Under the pieces are notes generated by a model. It ran no database searches. It saw only the letters and a list, made by a program, of their open reading frames with translations, and was not told where the DNA came from. A stretch of 64,000 nt of DNA from JAEUJM01 sp044221555 (lineage in GTDB: Bacteria > Actinomycetota > Acidimicrobiia > Acidimicrobiales > DATDAH01): positions 14,201 through 78,200 of the forward strand of contig JBGAOY010000019.1 of assembly GCA_044221555.1 (NCBI GenBank). The letters run 5' to 3'. The position numbers and the translations under genes were made by a program. This document shows, piece after piece, positions 33,794 to 42,092 of the stretch (within the stretch, counting starts at the first letter, position 1; every line of letters starts with the position of its first letter).

Positions 33794-35860
33794 ATGGCCG
33801 CCCGCACCGTCCTGGGCACGTGCCACCACGATTGCCCCGACACGTGCGGCTGGGTGGCGACGGTGGACGAGGGCCGAGCCGTCCAGCTGCGGGGCAACCC
33901 CGATCACCCCTACTCGCAGGGCGAGCTGTGCCCCAAGGTCAACCGCTTCCTCGACCGCGTGTACGCGCCCGACCGCATCCTGCACCCGCTCGTGCGCCGC
34001 GGGCCGAAGGGCGAGGGCGCCTTCCGCCGCGCCACCTGGGACGAGGCGCTCACCCTCGTCGCCGACCGGGTGGGTGACGTCATCGACCGTCTCGGTGGCG
34101 AGGCCGTGCTGCCGTGGTGGGACGCCGGCACCCAGGGGCTCATCCAGATGTCGTGCCTCGACCGGCCCTTCTTCGCCGGCCTCGGCGCCTCGCGCTCGGT
34201 CGGCTCGATCTGCGGCCTCGCCGCCGGCGCCGGCTTCGCCGAGACCTACGGCTCGGGCCGTGGCGCCGACCCCACCGACCTCCGTCACGCCGAGCTGGTC
34301 GTGCTGTGGGCCACCAACACCCGTCTGACCAACCGCCACCTCTGGCCCTTCGTGGAGGAGGCCCGGGCGTCTGGGGCGACGGTGGTGGTCATCGACCCGC
34401 TCCGCACGGTCACCGCCGACGCCGCCGACTGGTTCGTGCAGCCCCGGCCCGGCACCGACACCGCGCTGATCCTGGCCATGCTGCACGTGCTGGTGCGCGA
34501 CGGGCTGGTCGACCACGACTACGTGGACCGCCACACCACGGGCTTCGACGAGCTGGCGGGACAGGTGGCGGGCTGGCCGCCCGAGCGCGCCGCCGCGATC
34601 ACCGGCCTGGACGCGGGCGAGATCGAGCGGCTGGCCCGGCGCTACGGCGAGGCCCGCCCCGCCTTCATCCGCACGCTGATCGGCGCCGAGCACCACGAGC
34701 ACGGCGCCCGCTTCTTCCGCACGCTCGGTTGCCTGCCGCTGGTCACCGGCTCGTGGCGGCACCGCGGCGGCGGACTGGCCCGGTCGGTGTCGGCGTGGAC
34801 CGAGGTGGCGGTGGACGAGTCGGTGTTCGGCGCGCCCTCGTCCACCCGGTCGTTCACCATGGCGCAGCTCGGCCGCAGCCTCACCGAGCCACCGGCCGAC
34901 GGCGGGCCGCCGGTGGCGGCGCTGTTCGCCTGGTGCGGCAACCCCGCGGTGTCGCTCCCGAACGCCGGCGCGGTGCGCCGCGGGCTGGCCCGCGACGACC
35001 TGTTCTGCGTGGTGAGCGAGCAGTTCCTCACCGACACCGCCCGGTACGCCGACGTGGTGTTCCCGGCCACCACCCAGCTCGAGCACCTCGACGTGGTGCC
35101 GTCGTGGGGCCACCTCTACCTGGGCTGGAACGAGCCGGCCGTCGAGCCGCTCGGCGAGGCCGTGCCCAACACCGAGCTGTGGCGGCGGTTGGCGTCGGCC
35201 ATGGGCGTGGACGACGCCCGGTTCGCGCTGGACGACGAGGCGCTGATCCGCTCGGCGCTCGTGGACGTCGACGTGGACGAGTTGCGGCGCACGGGCTTCG
35301 TGCGGCTGCCGGTCGCCGACCCGCTGCTGCCCTACGCCGACGGCGGGTTCGCCACCGCGTCGGGCAGGGCCCGGCTGTGGGCCGACCCTGGCCCGGACGG
35401 CGGTGCCCCCGACCGGGTTCCCGACCACCTCGATGCCGGCGAGGGCCCGTCGGGCGACGAGAGCCTGGCCGCCCGGTTCCCGCTCGTGCTGCTCACCCCC
35501 AAGACCCACGTCCGCTTCCTCAACACCACCTACACGCACCACCACGCGCCGCTCGAGACGTCCGGGGGGCCGTGGGTGGAGCTCGACCCGGCCGACGCCG
35601 CCGACCGGCGCATCGTCGAGGGCGCGCCGGTGCGGGTGCACAACGAACGCGGGCACCTCGACCTGCCGGCGCGCATCAGCGATCGCCTCCGGCCCGGCGT
35701 GGCCCTCGTGCCCTGGGGGTGGGTGGGCGACGGCGCGGTGAACGTGCTGACCAACGACCGGCTCACCGACTGGGGCGGCGGCGTGGCCTACACCGACACC
35801 CTGGTCGAGGTGGGGCTGCCCCCGGCGCCGGCGCCGGCGCCGGCGCCCACGGCCGGCTGA
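33794..35860 (+). CDS. Molybdopterin-dependent oxidoreductase with 4Fe-4S site
   Basis: A 688-residue catalytic subunit. The N-terminal iron-sulfur motif is Cys10-x3-Cys14-x3-Cys18-x27-Cys46. Molybdopterin-binding regions follow (GSICGLAAGAGFAETYG; VVLWATNTRLTNRH; TDTARYADVVFPATTQLEH), and the C-terminal molydop-binding barrel has LLTPKTHVRFLNTTYTHH and GAPVRVHNERG. It resembles acetylene-hydratase/dehydrogenase-type DMSO reductase members. No leader is seen, so it is cytoplasmic. No separate iron-sulfur or membrane subunit is adjacent. The last residues are an APAPAPAP tail encoded by a GCCGGC repeat. Confidence 0.88.
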   Translation: MAARTVLGTCHHDCPDTCGWVATVDEGRAVQLRGNPDHPYSQGELCPKVNRFLDRVYAPDRILHPLVRRGPKGEGAFRRATWDEALTLVADRVGDVIDRLGGEAVLPWWDAGTQGLIQMSCLDRPFFAGLGASRSVGSICGLAAGAGFAETYGSGRGADPTDLRHAELVVLWATNTRLTNRHLWPFVEEARASGATVVVIDPLRTVTADAADWFVQPRPGTDTALILAMLHVLVRDGLVDHDYVDRHTTGFDELAGQVAGWPPERAAAITGLDAGEIERLARRYGEARPAFIRTLIGAEHHEHGARFFRTLGCLPLVTGSWRHRGGGLARSVSAWTEVAVDESVFGAPSSTRSFTMAQLGRSLTEPPADGGPPVAALFAWCGNPAVSLPNAGAVRRGLARDDLFCVVSEQFLTDTARYADVVFPATTQLEHLDVVPSWGHLYLGWNEPAVEPLGEAVPNTELWRRLASAMGVDDARFALDDEALIRSALVDVDVDELRRTGFVRLPVADPLLPYADGGFATASGRARLWADPGPDGGAPDRVPDHLDAGEGPSGDESLAARFPLVLLTPKTHVRFLNTTYTHHHAPLETSGGPWVELDPADAADRRIVEGAPVRVHNERGHLDLPARISDRLRPGVALVPWGWVGDGAVNVLTNDRLTDWGGGVAYTDTLVEVGLPPAPAPAPAPTAG

Positions 35861-35919
35861 CCTCGGTCGTGAGGAGTCTCCGTGCACCGTCCCGGTACCG
35901 GTGCGTAATCATCGACTGG

Positions 35920-35937
35920 TCGTTGAGTGCTCAACGA
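35920..35937. promoter_or_regulatory. Palindromic operator candidate for MarR gene
   Basis: TCGTTGAG (35920-35927), two bases, CTCAACGA (35930-35937): a perfect 8+8 palindrome ending 12 nt before the MarR start codon. This is the size and position of a typical MarR dimer site, so autoregulation is likely. Confidence 0.65.
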
Positions 35938-35949
35938 TAGAGTCGGGAG

Positions 35950-36360
35950 ATGGACGCCGCCCTCGACACCCTGCTCCGGCTCTCGCGCACCACCACGGCG
36001 GTGGTGCGCGACGTCGACCGTGAGCTCGGATCGCTCCACGGCATCGGCCTGAGCGACCTGGCCCTGCTCCTGGCCCTCCAGGCCAGCCCCGAAGGCCGGG
36101 TCCGGCGGGTCGAGCTGGCCGAGCGCCTCGGGGTCACCCCTTCGGGCATCGCCCGCCAGTTGGGCCCGCTCGAGCGCATCGGCGTGGTCACCCGCGAGAG
36201 CCACCCGAAGGATGCCCGGCTGGCGTTGGCGGTGCTCACCCCGGCCGGCGACACCCTGGCCACCGACGCCGCGGTGACCGCCCGGCAGGCCGCGCAGCGG
36301 GTGTTCGACGAGCGCTTCACCTCGGCCGACCAGAGCACGCTGCAGCGGCTCCTGAGCTGA
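35950..36360 (+). CDS. MarR family transcriptional regulator
   Basis: A 136-residue winged-helix protein: LSDLALLLALQASPEGRVRRVELAERLGVTPSGIARQLGPLERIGVVTRESHPKDARLALAVLTPAG carries the recognition helix and wing with the conserved Asp-Arg (KDARL). Helices at both ends form the dimer interface. A palindrome precedes it, consistent with self-control. Targets may include the upstream molybdoenzyme operon, which is co-directional, but this is inferred. Confidence 0.87.
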   Translation: MDAALDTLLRLSRTTTAVVRDVDRELGSLHGIGLSDLALLLALQASPEGRVRRVELAERLGVTPSGIARQLGPLERIGVVTRESHPKDARLALAVLTPAGDTLATDAAVTARQAAQRVFDERFTSADQSTLQRLLS

Positions 36361-36444
36361 CCGGCTCCGCCCGCGGCAGGAGGGGACCGCGCCGTGTGGC
36401 ACCGGGCGGTGGGGCGGGCCGGCGGCGGGGGGCAGGATGGGCGA

Positions 36445-36882
36445 GTGCGAGGTCTGGTGCAGCGGGTCCGTCACGCCCGGGTGGTGGTCGATGGCGAGGT
36501 GGTCGGCGAGATCGGCGCGGGCCTGTGCGTGTTGGTCGGCGTGCACCGCGACGACACCGAGGCGCGAGCGGTCGCGCTGGCCAGGAAGATCTGGGGGCTG
36601 CGGGTGATGGCCGACGCCGACGGGGTGATGAACCTGTCGGTGGCCGACACGACCCGGGCGGTGCTGGTGGTGAGCCAGTTCACCCTGTACGGCACCACCG
36701 ATCGCGGCCGGCGGCCGTCGTGGATCGAAGCGGCCCCGCCCGAGCGGGCCGAGCCGTTGGTCGACCTGGTGGTGCAGGAGCTGCGGTCGCTGGGCGCGTC
36801 GGTGGCGACGGGCCGCTTCCGCACCGACATGGCGGTGGAGCTCACCAACGACGGCCCCGTCACCCTCCTGCTCGAGGTCTGA
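36445..36882 (+). CDS. dtd: D-aminoacyl-tRNA deacylase
   Basis: A 145-residue protein with family hallmarks: RGLVQRVRHARVVVDGEVVGEIG at the N-terminus, LRVMADADGVMNLSV, the catalytic SQFTLYGTTDRGRRPSW, and TNDGPVTLLLE at the end, where the Gly-Pro motif reads the chirality of the aminoacyl group. It hydrolyses D-aminoacyl-tRNAs (and Gly-tRNA-Ala), protecting translation. The GTG at 36445 matches the family N-terminus; an ORF extension upstream does not. Length is normal for Dtd. Confidence 0.93.
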   Translation: MRGLVQRVRHARVVVDGEVVGEIGAGLCVLVGVHRDDTEARAVALARKIWGLRVMADADGVMNLSVADTTRAVLVVSQFTLYGTTDRGRRPSWIEAAPPERAEPLVDLVVQELRSLGASVATGRFRTDMAVELTNDGPVTLLLEV

Positions 36883-37070
36883 CCGATCCGGCCGGCCTGC
36901 GTCAGCCGTCCTGGTGGCGCGTCACGGTGTGACGGCACCCCCGTCGTGACCCCGCTCACCGCGGACGCCGTCGCGCTGGGCGCTGGGCGCTCAGCCCGTC
37001 GGCCCGGCGGCCCGTCGGCCCGCGGGCGACGGCGGCTGCGACGAGGTCGCCACCACGACGACGCTGGTGG

Positions 37071-37325
37071 CTACGACGGTGGTGGCGGCGATGCCGGTGG
37101 TTGCGATGCCGGTGGCGGTGGTGGTGGCGGGGTGGCGAACCAGCGGATCATCGCCTCGAGCTCGGCCCAGCCGATGTCGGCCACGAGCAGCGACCCCGAC
37201 TCGGCGGTGGCCCGCACCCGGCCCAGCGCGGTCTCGACGTCGATCCCGTTGGCCTGCTGCAGGGCCACGAGGGCGACCACCAGGCCCTGGGTTCCCGGCG
37301 ACATGGCGATGTTGGCGAGGTTCAT
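37071..37325 (-). CDS. Small hypothetical protein
   Basis: An 84-residue ORF: MNLANIAMSPGTQGLVVALVALQQ, then a helical part NGIDVETALGRVRATAESGS and WAELEAMIRWFA, and a Pro-rich tail encoded by a GGTGGCGGC-type repeat. No family is recognised. The amphipathic middle region and natural stop make it plausible as a gene, but a spurious ORF cannot be excluded. Confidence 0.45.
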   Translation of the reverse strand: MNLANIAMSPGTQGLVVALVALQQANGIDVETALGRVRATAESGSLLVADIGWAELEAMIRWFATPPPPPPPASQPPASPPPPS

Positions 37326-37738
37326 CGCCCCAGCGTCCCACGATCGGCGGTGACGAGCTCCGGCGGCGGCGGACGCCGTGAGGTGCATTCGGTCAGCCCT
37401 CCGGTCGGGGGTACGACACCTCCACGACGACGGGTCGCACCCTCGGGTGCTGCCGAAGCGGGCGTGGCCACCACGTCTGCCGGTCAGGCCTGCCCGTCCT
37501 GTGGTTCCGCCGCAAGGACGACCGCCGCGGCGCCGGAGTCCGCCGGATCCGTCGTGGGCCGTGGCCGCTGGGGGTTCGGTGGTGCGCCGGCGTCGTGCCG
37601 GAGTGCGCCGGTGCGCCGGTCGCCCGAGCGTGGGGACCGCCGGGGTGCCGGCGCGGTGGTTGAGTGTGTCGGATCTCTCGTGGGCGGCGACCGCCGAGGT
37701 GTCGGCAGCGCGCCGGTGTGGTGCCGGAGCGCGCCGGG
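37326..37738. repeat. Gene-free stretch with imperfect 126-bp-spaced direct repeat
   Basis: No convincing gene is seen over 413 bp. A block starting GGATCCGTCGTGGGC near 37545 recurs, diverged, as GGATCTCTCGTGGGC at 37671; both continue to GTGCCGGAGTGCGCCGG and GTGCCGGAGCGCGCCGG. The second copy ends at the stop of the esterase gene. The two copies agree at roughly three quarters of positions by eye. Confidence 0.55.
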
Positions 37739-39166
37739 TCAGCCGAGCGCGGCGGGGTCGCCGACCCGGAAGCAGACTGTCGATGGCGGCGCGTCCTGGA
37801 GGGCGGGGGTCCACGCCGCGGCGGTCATCGCCAGGCGGTGCAGGGCCACCGCGGCGCGACCGCGGTCGAGGGGCGCGGTGGGCGAGAAGCGCGTCCCCGT
37901 GCCCCGCACGATGCCGTGGGCCGCGGCCCAGTCGGCGGCGTCGGCCAGGGCACCGGTACCCACGTCGGTGTAGCCGGCGTCGGGGGCGCCCGCGGGAGCG
38001 CCGGCCGCGTTCCATAGCTGGGTGACGAAGCGGCCCCGGGTGACCGCATCGGCGGGTCGCGTCGGCACGGGCGGGCCGGCGGTGGGTCGGTCGAGCAAGG
38101 ACCAGACCGCGGCGTCGGCGTCGGCCCGGGTGAGCGGGTCGGCGCCCCGGAAGCGACGGGGACCGCCGACGAGGAGCGACGAGCGCACCGCCCAACCGGC
38201 GGCGTGCTCGTGACCCCGGCCCACCGTGTCGACGAAGGCAGCGGGAGCGCCGACCCGACACGAGAGGAACTGGAGGGCGGCGTCGCGATCCTCGTCGTCG
38301 TACGCGGTGATGTCGTGGCCGGCGCCCTGATGGGTGTGGAACAGGCAGTCCACGCCGCCGGCGCGGATGCGCTGGCAGGTGTGGACCGCGTCGAAGCCCT
38401 GGCCGGGAGTGATGGTGTGGTCGTAGCCCACGACCGCGTCGGCGGAGCCGTGGAACATGATCGCGGGGGCCTCGCCGGCGTTGGGCTGCGCCGTGCTGGC
38501 GCCGCTGAGCGAGATGGCGGCCGAGATCCGTGAGGAGTAGCCGCCGTTCGGGCCGCCGGGGGCCACCACCGCGTAGGCCGACTGGAGCGAGGTCACCGCG
38601 CCCGCCGAGATGCCGCCCATGGCGATGCGGCCGGCGTCGAGCCGGTGCTCGGTGGTGTGGGCCCGCAACCAGCGCACGGCGGCACGGGCGTCCTCGAGCG
38701 CGTTCATGATCCCCCGACCCCAGTGGACGTCGTCCGCGGGCTCGAGGCGGTAGTCGATGCTGGCCGTGACGTACCCGCGCCGGGCGAACTCCTCGGCCCA
38801 CCAGCGCATCAGGGTGCGGTCGCCCCGCTGGAAGCTGCCGCCGTGGACCCACACGACCACCGGGCGGGCGGCGGCGGTGTCGCCGGTGGGCTCGTAGAGG
38901 TCGAGGCGGAGGCGCTGCTGCTGGCCGAGCACGTCGGTGACGGTGGCGAAGCCGATTCCCGCGGTGACGGAGACGTCGGCGAACACGGGGTCGACGTAGC
39001 GCTGGGGCGCGTCGAGCACCTCGACGGACTCGGGCACCGATGTCGTCGCCTCCGCGGGCACCTGGGTGTGGGCGGAGGCGGCGCAGGGCACCAGGATCGC
39101 GGCGACCAGCGCGAGGCCCACCTTCAGCGCGCGCTCCCTGCTCCGTCGAGCCGACCGCTCGCCCAT
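37739..39166 (-). CDS. Secreted esterase/lipase with C-terminal SLH-like region
   Basis: A 475-residue protein. Signal peptide (VGLALVAAILVPCAASAHT). The alpha/beta-hydrolase domain has HGGSFQRGD (oxyanion), GGISAGA with the nucleophile Ser, MFHGSADAVVGYD with the acid, and HQGAGHDI with the His. The C-terminal ~120 residues resemble S-layer homology motifs (DPLTRADADAAVWSLLD; RGRFVTQLWNAAGAP; YTDVGTGALADAADWAAAHGIV; FSPTAPLDRGRAAVALHRLA), which attach proteins to cell-wall polymers. GGAGCGGGG lies before the ATG. The likely role is a cell-surface esterase; the substrate is unknown. Confidence 0.83.
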   Translation of the reverse strand: MGERSARRSRERALKVGLALVAAILVPCAASAHTQVPAEATTSVPESVEVLDAPQRYVDPVFADVSVTAGIGFATVTDVLGQQQRLRLDLYEPTGDTAAARPVVVWVHGGSFQRGDRTLMRWWAEEFARRGYVTASIDYRLEPADDVHWGRGIMNALEDARAAVRWLRAHTTEHRLDAGRIAMGGISAGAVTSLQSAYAVVAPGGPNGGYSSRISAAISLSGASTAQPNAGEAPAIMFHGSADAVVGYDHTITPGQGFDAVHTCQRIRAGGVDCLFHTHQGAGHDITAYDDEDRDAALQFLSCRVGAPAAFVDTVGRGHEHAAGWAVRSSLLVGGPRRFRGADPLTRADADAAVWSLLDRPTAGPPVPTRPADAVTRGRFVTQLWNAAGAPAGAPDAGYTDVGTGALADAADWAAAHGIVRGTGTRFSPTAPLDRGRAAVALHRLAMTAAAWTPALQDAPPSTVCFRVGDPAALG

Positions 39167-39291
39167 GGTGCCCCGCTCCCGCTCGTCCCGCTGACCACCC
39201 GGAGTGTCGCGCGTCGTGACCGCCGGCACCCCCCTGATGCCTCTGCCGCGGCGGCTCCACCGTGGGCCCACCCTGGTGGGACCATGGGGTG

Positions 39292-40557
39292 ATGACGGCG
39301 GATGAGGCCCCGAGCCGCCTGAGCCGCAACGTCTACGTCGTCTCCGTGGTGTCGTTCCTCCAGGACACCGCGTCCGAGATCCTCTACCCGGTCCTCCCCT
39401 TCTTCGTGACCGGGGTGCTGGGTGCGCCGCCCGCGGTGCTCGGGCTCATCGAAGGCCTGGCCGACGGCACCGCCTCGGCCATGAAGCTGCTGTCGGGCCG
39501 CCTGGCCGACCTGCGCCGGCGCCGACCGTTGGTGGGAGCCGGCTACGGCATCTCCGCGGTGGGCAAGTTGCTGCTGGCGCTGGCCTTCGGCTGGCCGATG
39601 GTCCTCGCCGCCCGGGTGACCGACCGCGTGGGCAAGGGCCTACGGGGCCCGCCCCGCGACGCGATCATCGCCGACGAGACCACGCCGGCGAACCGCGGCC
39701 GGGCCTTCGGCTTCCACCGCGCCGCCGACACCGCGGGCGCGGTTTGCGGACCGCTCATCGGCCTCGCCCTCTACGAGGCCGTCGGCCAGCAGTTCCGGCC
39801 GTTGTTCTGGATCGCGCTGATCCCGGCCGCGGGGAGCGCGCTCTTCGTCCTCGCCATCCGGGAGCGACCCCACCCCCACCGCCGGGTCGAGGCGACGTGG
39901 GCGCCGCGCCAACTCCCGCGCCGGTACTGGCGGGTGATGGGGCTCGTCGGGCTGTTCGCCCTGGTGAACTTCCCCGACACCCTGCTGCTCCTGCGGGCCA
40001 AGGACCTCGATGTCGGGTTCGCCGGCGTCACCGCCCTCTACGTGCTCTACAACCTCACCTACGCCGCGCTCAGCTACCCGGCCGGTCGCGTGTCGGATCG
40101 GCTCGGGCGCCGGCGGGTCTTCGCCGTCGGCATGGTGGTGTTCGCCGTGGTGTACCTGGGGTTCGGGCTCACCACCACGGCCACCTGGCTCTGGCTGCTG
40201 CTCCCGCTCTACGGCTGTTACACGGCCCTGACCGACGGGGTGAGCCGGGCCTGGGTGGCCGACCTCGTGCCCGCCACCGACCGGGCCACCGCCCTCGGCA
40301 TCCACGCCGCGATCACCGGTGTGGGCCTGCTGGTGGCGGGGGTGTGGGCCGGCCTGGCGTGGCGCGGCACCGGCCACGTGCCCTTCGTGATCTCCGGCGT
40401 GGCGGTGGCGATGCTCGCGGCCGTCCTGCTCGCCGGTGGGAGGCGCTTCGACGCGGACGCGGACGCGGACGCCGACGCCGACGATGCGGACGCGGACGCC
40501 AACGCGGACGCGGACGCGGACGCCGACGCCGAGGGCGAGGCCGACGTCGTCCAGTGA
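39292..40557 (+). CDS. MFS transporter with Asp-Ala repeat tail
   Basis: A 421-residue membrane protein with about 12 helices. Features: SFLQDTASEILYPVLPFFVTG in helix 1, KLLSGRLADLRRRRPLVGAG (motif A-like), DRVGKGLRGPPRDAIIADE, a conserved motif of a bacterial MFS subgroup, and LPLYGCYTALTDGVSRAWVADLVP. The C-terminus is a (DA)n tail of about 30 residues encoded by GACGCG/GACGCC 6-bp repeats (about 40450-40540). The substrate is unknown. It is divergent from the SLH-tailed esterase. Confidence 0.85.
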   Translation: MTADEAPSRLSRNVYVVSVVSFLQDTASEILYPVLPFFVTGVLGAPPAVLGLIEGLADGTASAMKLLSGRLADLRRRRPLVGAGYGISAVGKLLLALAFGWPMVLAARVTDRVGKGLRGPPRDAIIADETTPANRGRAFGFHRAADTAGAVCGPLIGLALYEAVGQQFRPLFWIALIPAAGSALFVLAIRERPHPHRRVEATWAPRQLPRRYWRVMGLVGLFALVNFPDTLLLLRAKDLDVGFAGVTALYVLYNLTYAALSYPAGRVSDRLGRRRVFAVGMVVFAVVYLGFGLTTTATWLWLLLPLYGCYTALTDGVSRAWVADLVPATDRATALGIHAAITGVGLLVAGVWAGLAWRGTGHVPFVISGVAVAMLAAVLLAGGRRFDADADADADADDADADANADADADADAEGEADVVQ

Positions 40558-40603
40558 GACCGCTGGCGCAGGGGCCGCGGTCCCAGGGGCCGCTGTCGCT
40601 TGG

Positions 40604-40855
40604 GGGCCGCTGTCGCTGAGACCGCCGATGCGGAGGCCGCGATCTGTGGGGCCGCTGTCGCTGAGACCGCCGATGCGGAGGCCGCGGTCTGTGGGGCCGC
40701 TGTCGCTGAGACCGCCGATGCGGAGGCCGCGGTCTGTGGGGCCGCTGTCGCTGAGACTGCCGATGCGGAGGCCGCGGTCTGTGGGGCCGCTGTCGCTGAG
40801 ACCGCCGATGCGGAGGCCTCGGTCTGTGGGGCCGCTGTCGCTGGGGGCCGCTGTC
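40604..40855. repeat. 45-bp minisatellite, five full copies
   Basis: ACCGCCGATGCGGAGG begins at 40621, 40666, 40711, 40756 (one mismatch) and 40801, exactly 45 bp apart, and each copy also contains GGGGCCGCTGTCGCTGAG. Partial units flank the array. All frames are open because 45 is a multiple of three, so several false ORFs arise. The rest of the 584-bp gap (40558-41141) shows no gene. Confidence 0.92.
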
Positions 40856-41141
40856 GCTGGGGCCGCCATCCCTGGGAGCAGGCCGAGTCCCGCCGGGTGC
40901 GGGCCCCGCCCTCGGTGGTGGGCACCTCTCGCCGGGGGCCGAACAGGTGCGCGCATCGGTCGGCCGCCACCGCGGCGGGACCGTCGTGACCGACCTCTGA
41001 GCCGACGCGGGCGGGAGCTCCTGCCCTGTCGTGCCCGTCCCGCCCGGCCCTCACCCGGCTACCGGTGCGCGTTCCCGACCGGTGTGAGCTAGACCGGGCG
41101 TCGACCGGGCGCCGGGTCGGGTCGGCAGGGAGGGCGGGAAC

Positions 41142-41903
41142 GTGTTCGTCGAGGTGAACGGACAGCGGCTGCAGGCGGTGAGCTTCGGTTCCGGCGAGCG
41201 CACCCTCGTCGCCCACGGGGGCTGGGTGGGCAACTGGGAGCTCTGGCAGCAGCCCTTCGAGTTGCTGAGCCCGACGTGGCGCTGCCTCTCCTACGACCAC
41301 CGCGGGTCGGGCGAGTCGGTCACCGACCCCGCCATGATCACCCCTGACGCGCTGGTGGACGACCTGTTCGCGGTGCTCGATCTCTACGACATCGAGCGCT
41401 GCGTGCTCGCCGGCGAGTCGCTGGGGGTCGTCGTGGTGCTCGAGGCCGCCCGCCGCGCACCCGAACGCTTCGAGGGCCTGGTGCTCGTCGACGGTGGGCC
41501 CGGCATCGTCGCCGACATGGTGCAGCACCTCATCGACGGCAGCCGGTCGGACTACCCGGCGACGGTGGCTGCGTTCGTCGACGAGTGCCTGCCCGACGGG
41601 GCCCCGGACCACCTGCGACGGTGGGGCCGGGATCTGCTGCTGCGCGCCGAGCCCGAGGCCGCCGCCCGGCTCTTCGAGTGCTACCTGGACCCCCCGGCGC
41701 CGTTCGTCCCCCTCGACGAGATCGCGGTGCCTGCCCTCGTGGTCCACGGCACCGACGACCGCATCGTCCCCTTCGCCATCGGCGAGTGGGTGGCGGGGGA
41801 GCTGCCCGACGCCACCCTGGTCGCGCTCGACGACGCCGGCCACGTCCCGACGATCACCCGTCCCCACGACGTGGTGGCCGCGCTCCTCGACCGCTTCGGC
41901 TGA
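41142..41903 (+). CDS. Alpha/beta-fold hydrolase
   Basis: A 253-residue cytoplasmic hydrolase: VAHGGWVGNWELWQ (oxyanion region), YDHRGSGES, nucleophile elbow AGESLG (Ser at about 89), VHGTDDRIVPF (Asp) and DDAGHVPTI (His). The layout fits haloperoxidase/esterase-like or lactone hydrolases; the substrate is unknown. GTG start with GGGAGGGCGGGA upstream. It follows the minisatellite and is convergent with an MFS gene. Confidence 0.83.
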   Translation: MFVEVNGQRLQAVSFGSGERTLVAHGGWVGNWELWQQPFELLSPTWRCLSYDHRGSGESVTDPAMITPDALVDDLFAVLDLYDIERCVLAGESLGVVVVLEAARRAPERFEGLVLVDGGPGIVADMVQHLIDGSRSDYPATVAAFVDECLPDGAPDHLRRWGRDLLLRAEPEAAARLFECYLDPPAPFVPLDEIAVPALVVHGTDDRIVPFAIGEWVAGELPDATLVALDDAGHVPTITRPHDVVAALLDRFG

Positions 41904-42092
41904 GGCTCCCCGGGATCGTCGCCGAAGGTCGACCGGGCCGCTCTCGGTCGTCCGCCGACGAAGCCCCACCGAGCGCGAGACGCCGGCGTGCGGGCGGCGC
42001 TCGGACGAACGCCGGGACCGCGCGCGAGGCGCCGCCGTGAGGACGGCGGGCGGGCGAGGCGCGCGTGAGGACGGCGGGCGGGCGAGGCGCCG

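Noticed and set aside
40604..40855. Regular 45-bp spacing suggested a CRISPR array
   Set aside because: The whole 45-bp unit is repeated with no unique spacers, and no cas genes are present; it is a minisatellite.
40600..40989. Plus-strand ORF across the minisatellite (15-residue Ala/Glu repeats)
   Set aside because: All frames are open because the unit is a multiple of three; no ribosome-binding site or flanking domain supports a gene.
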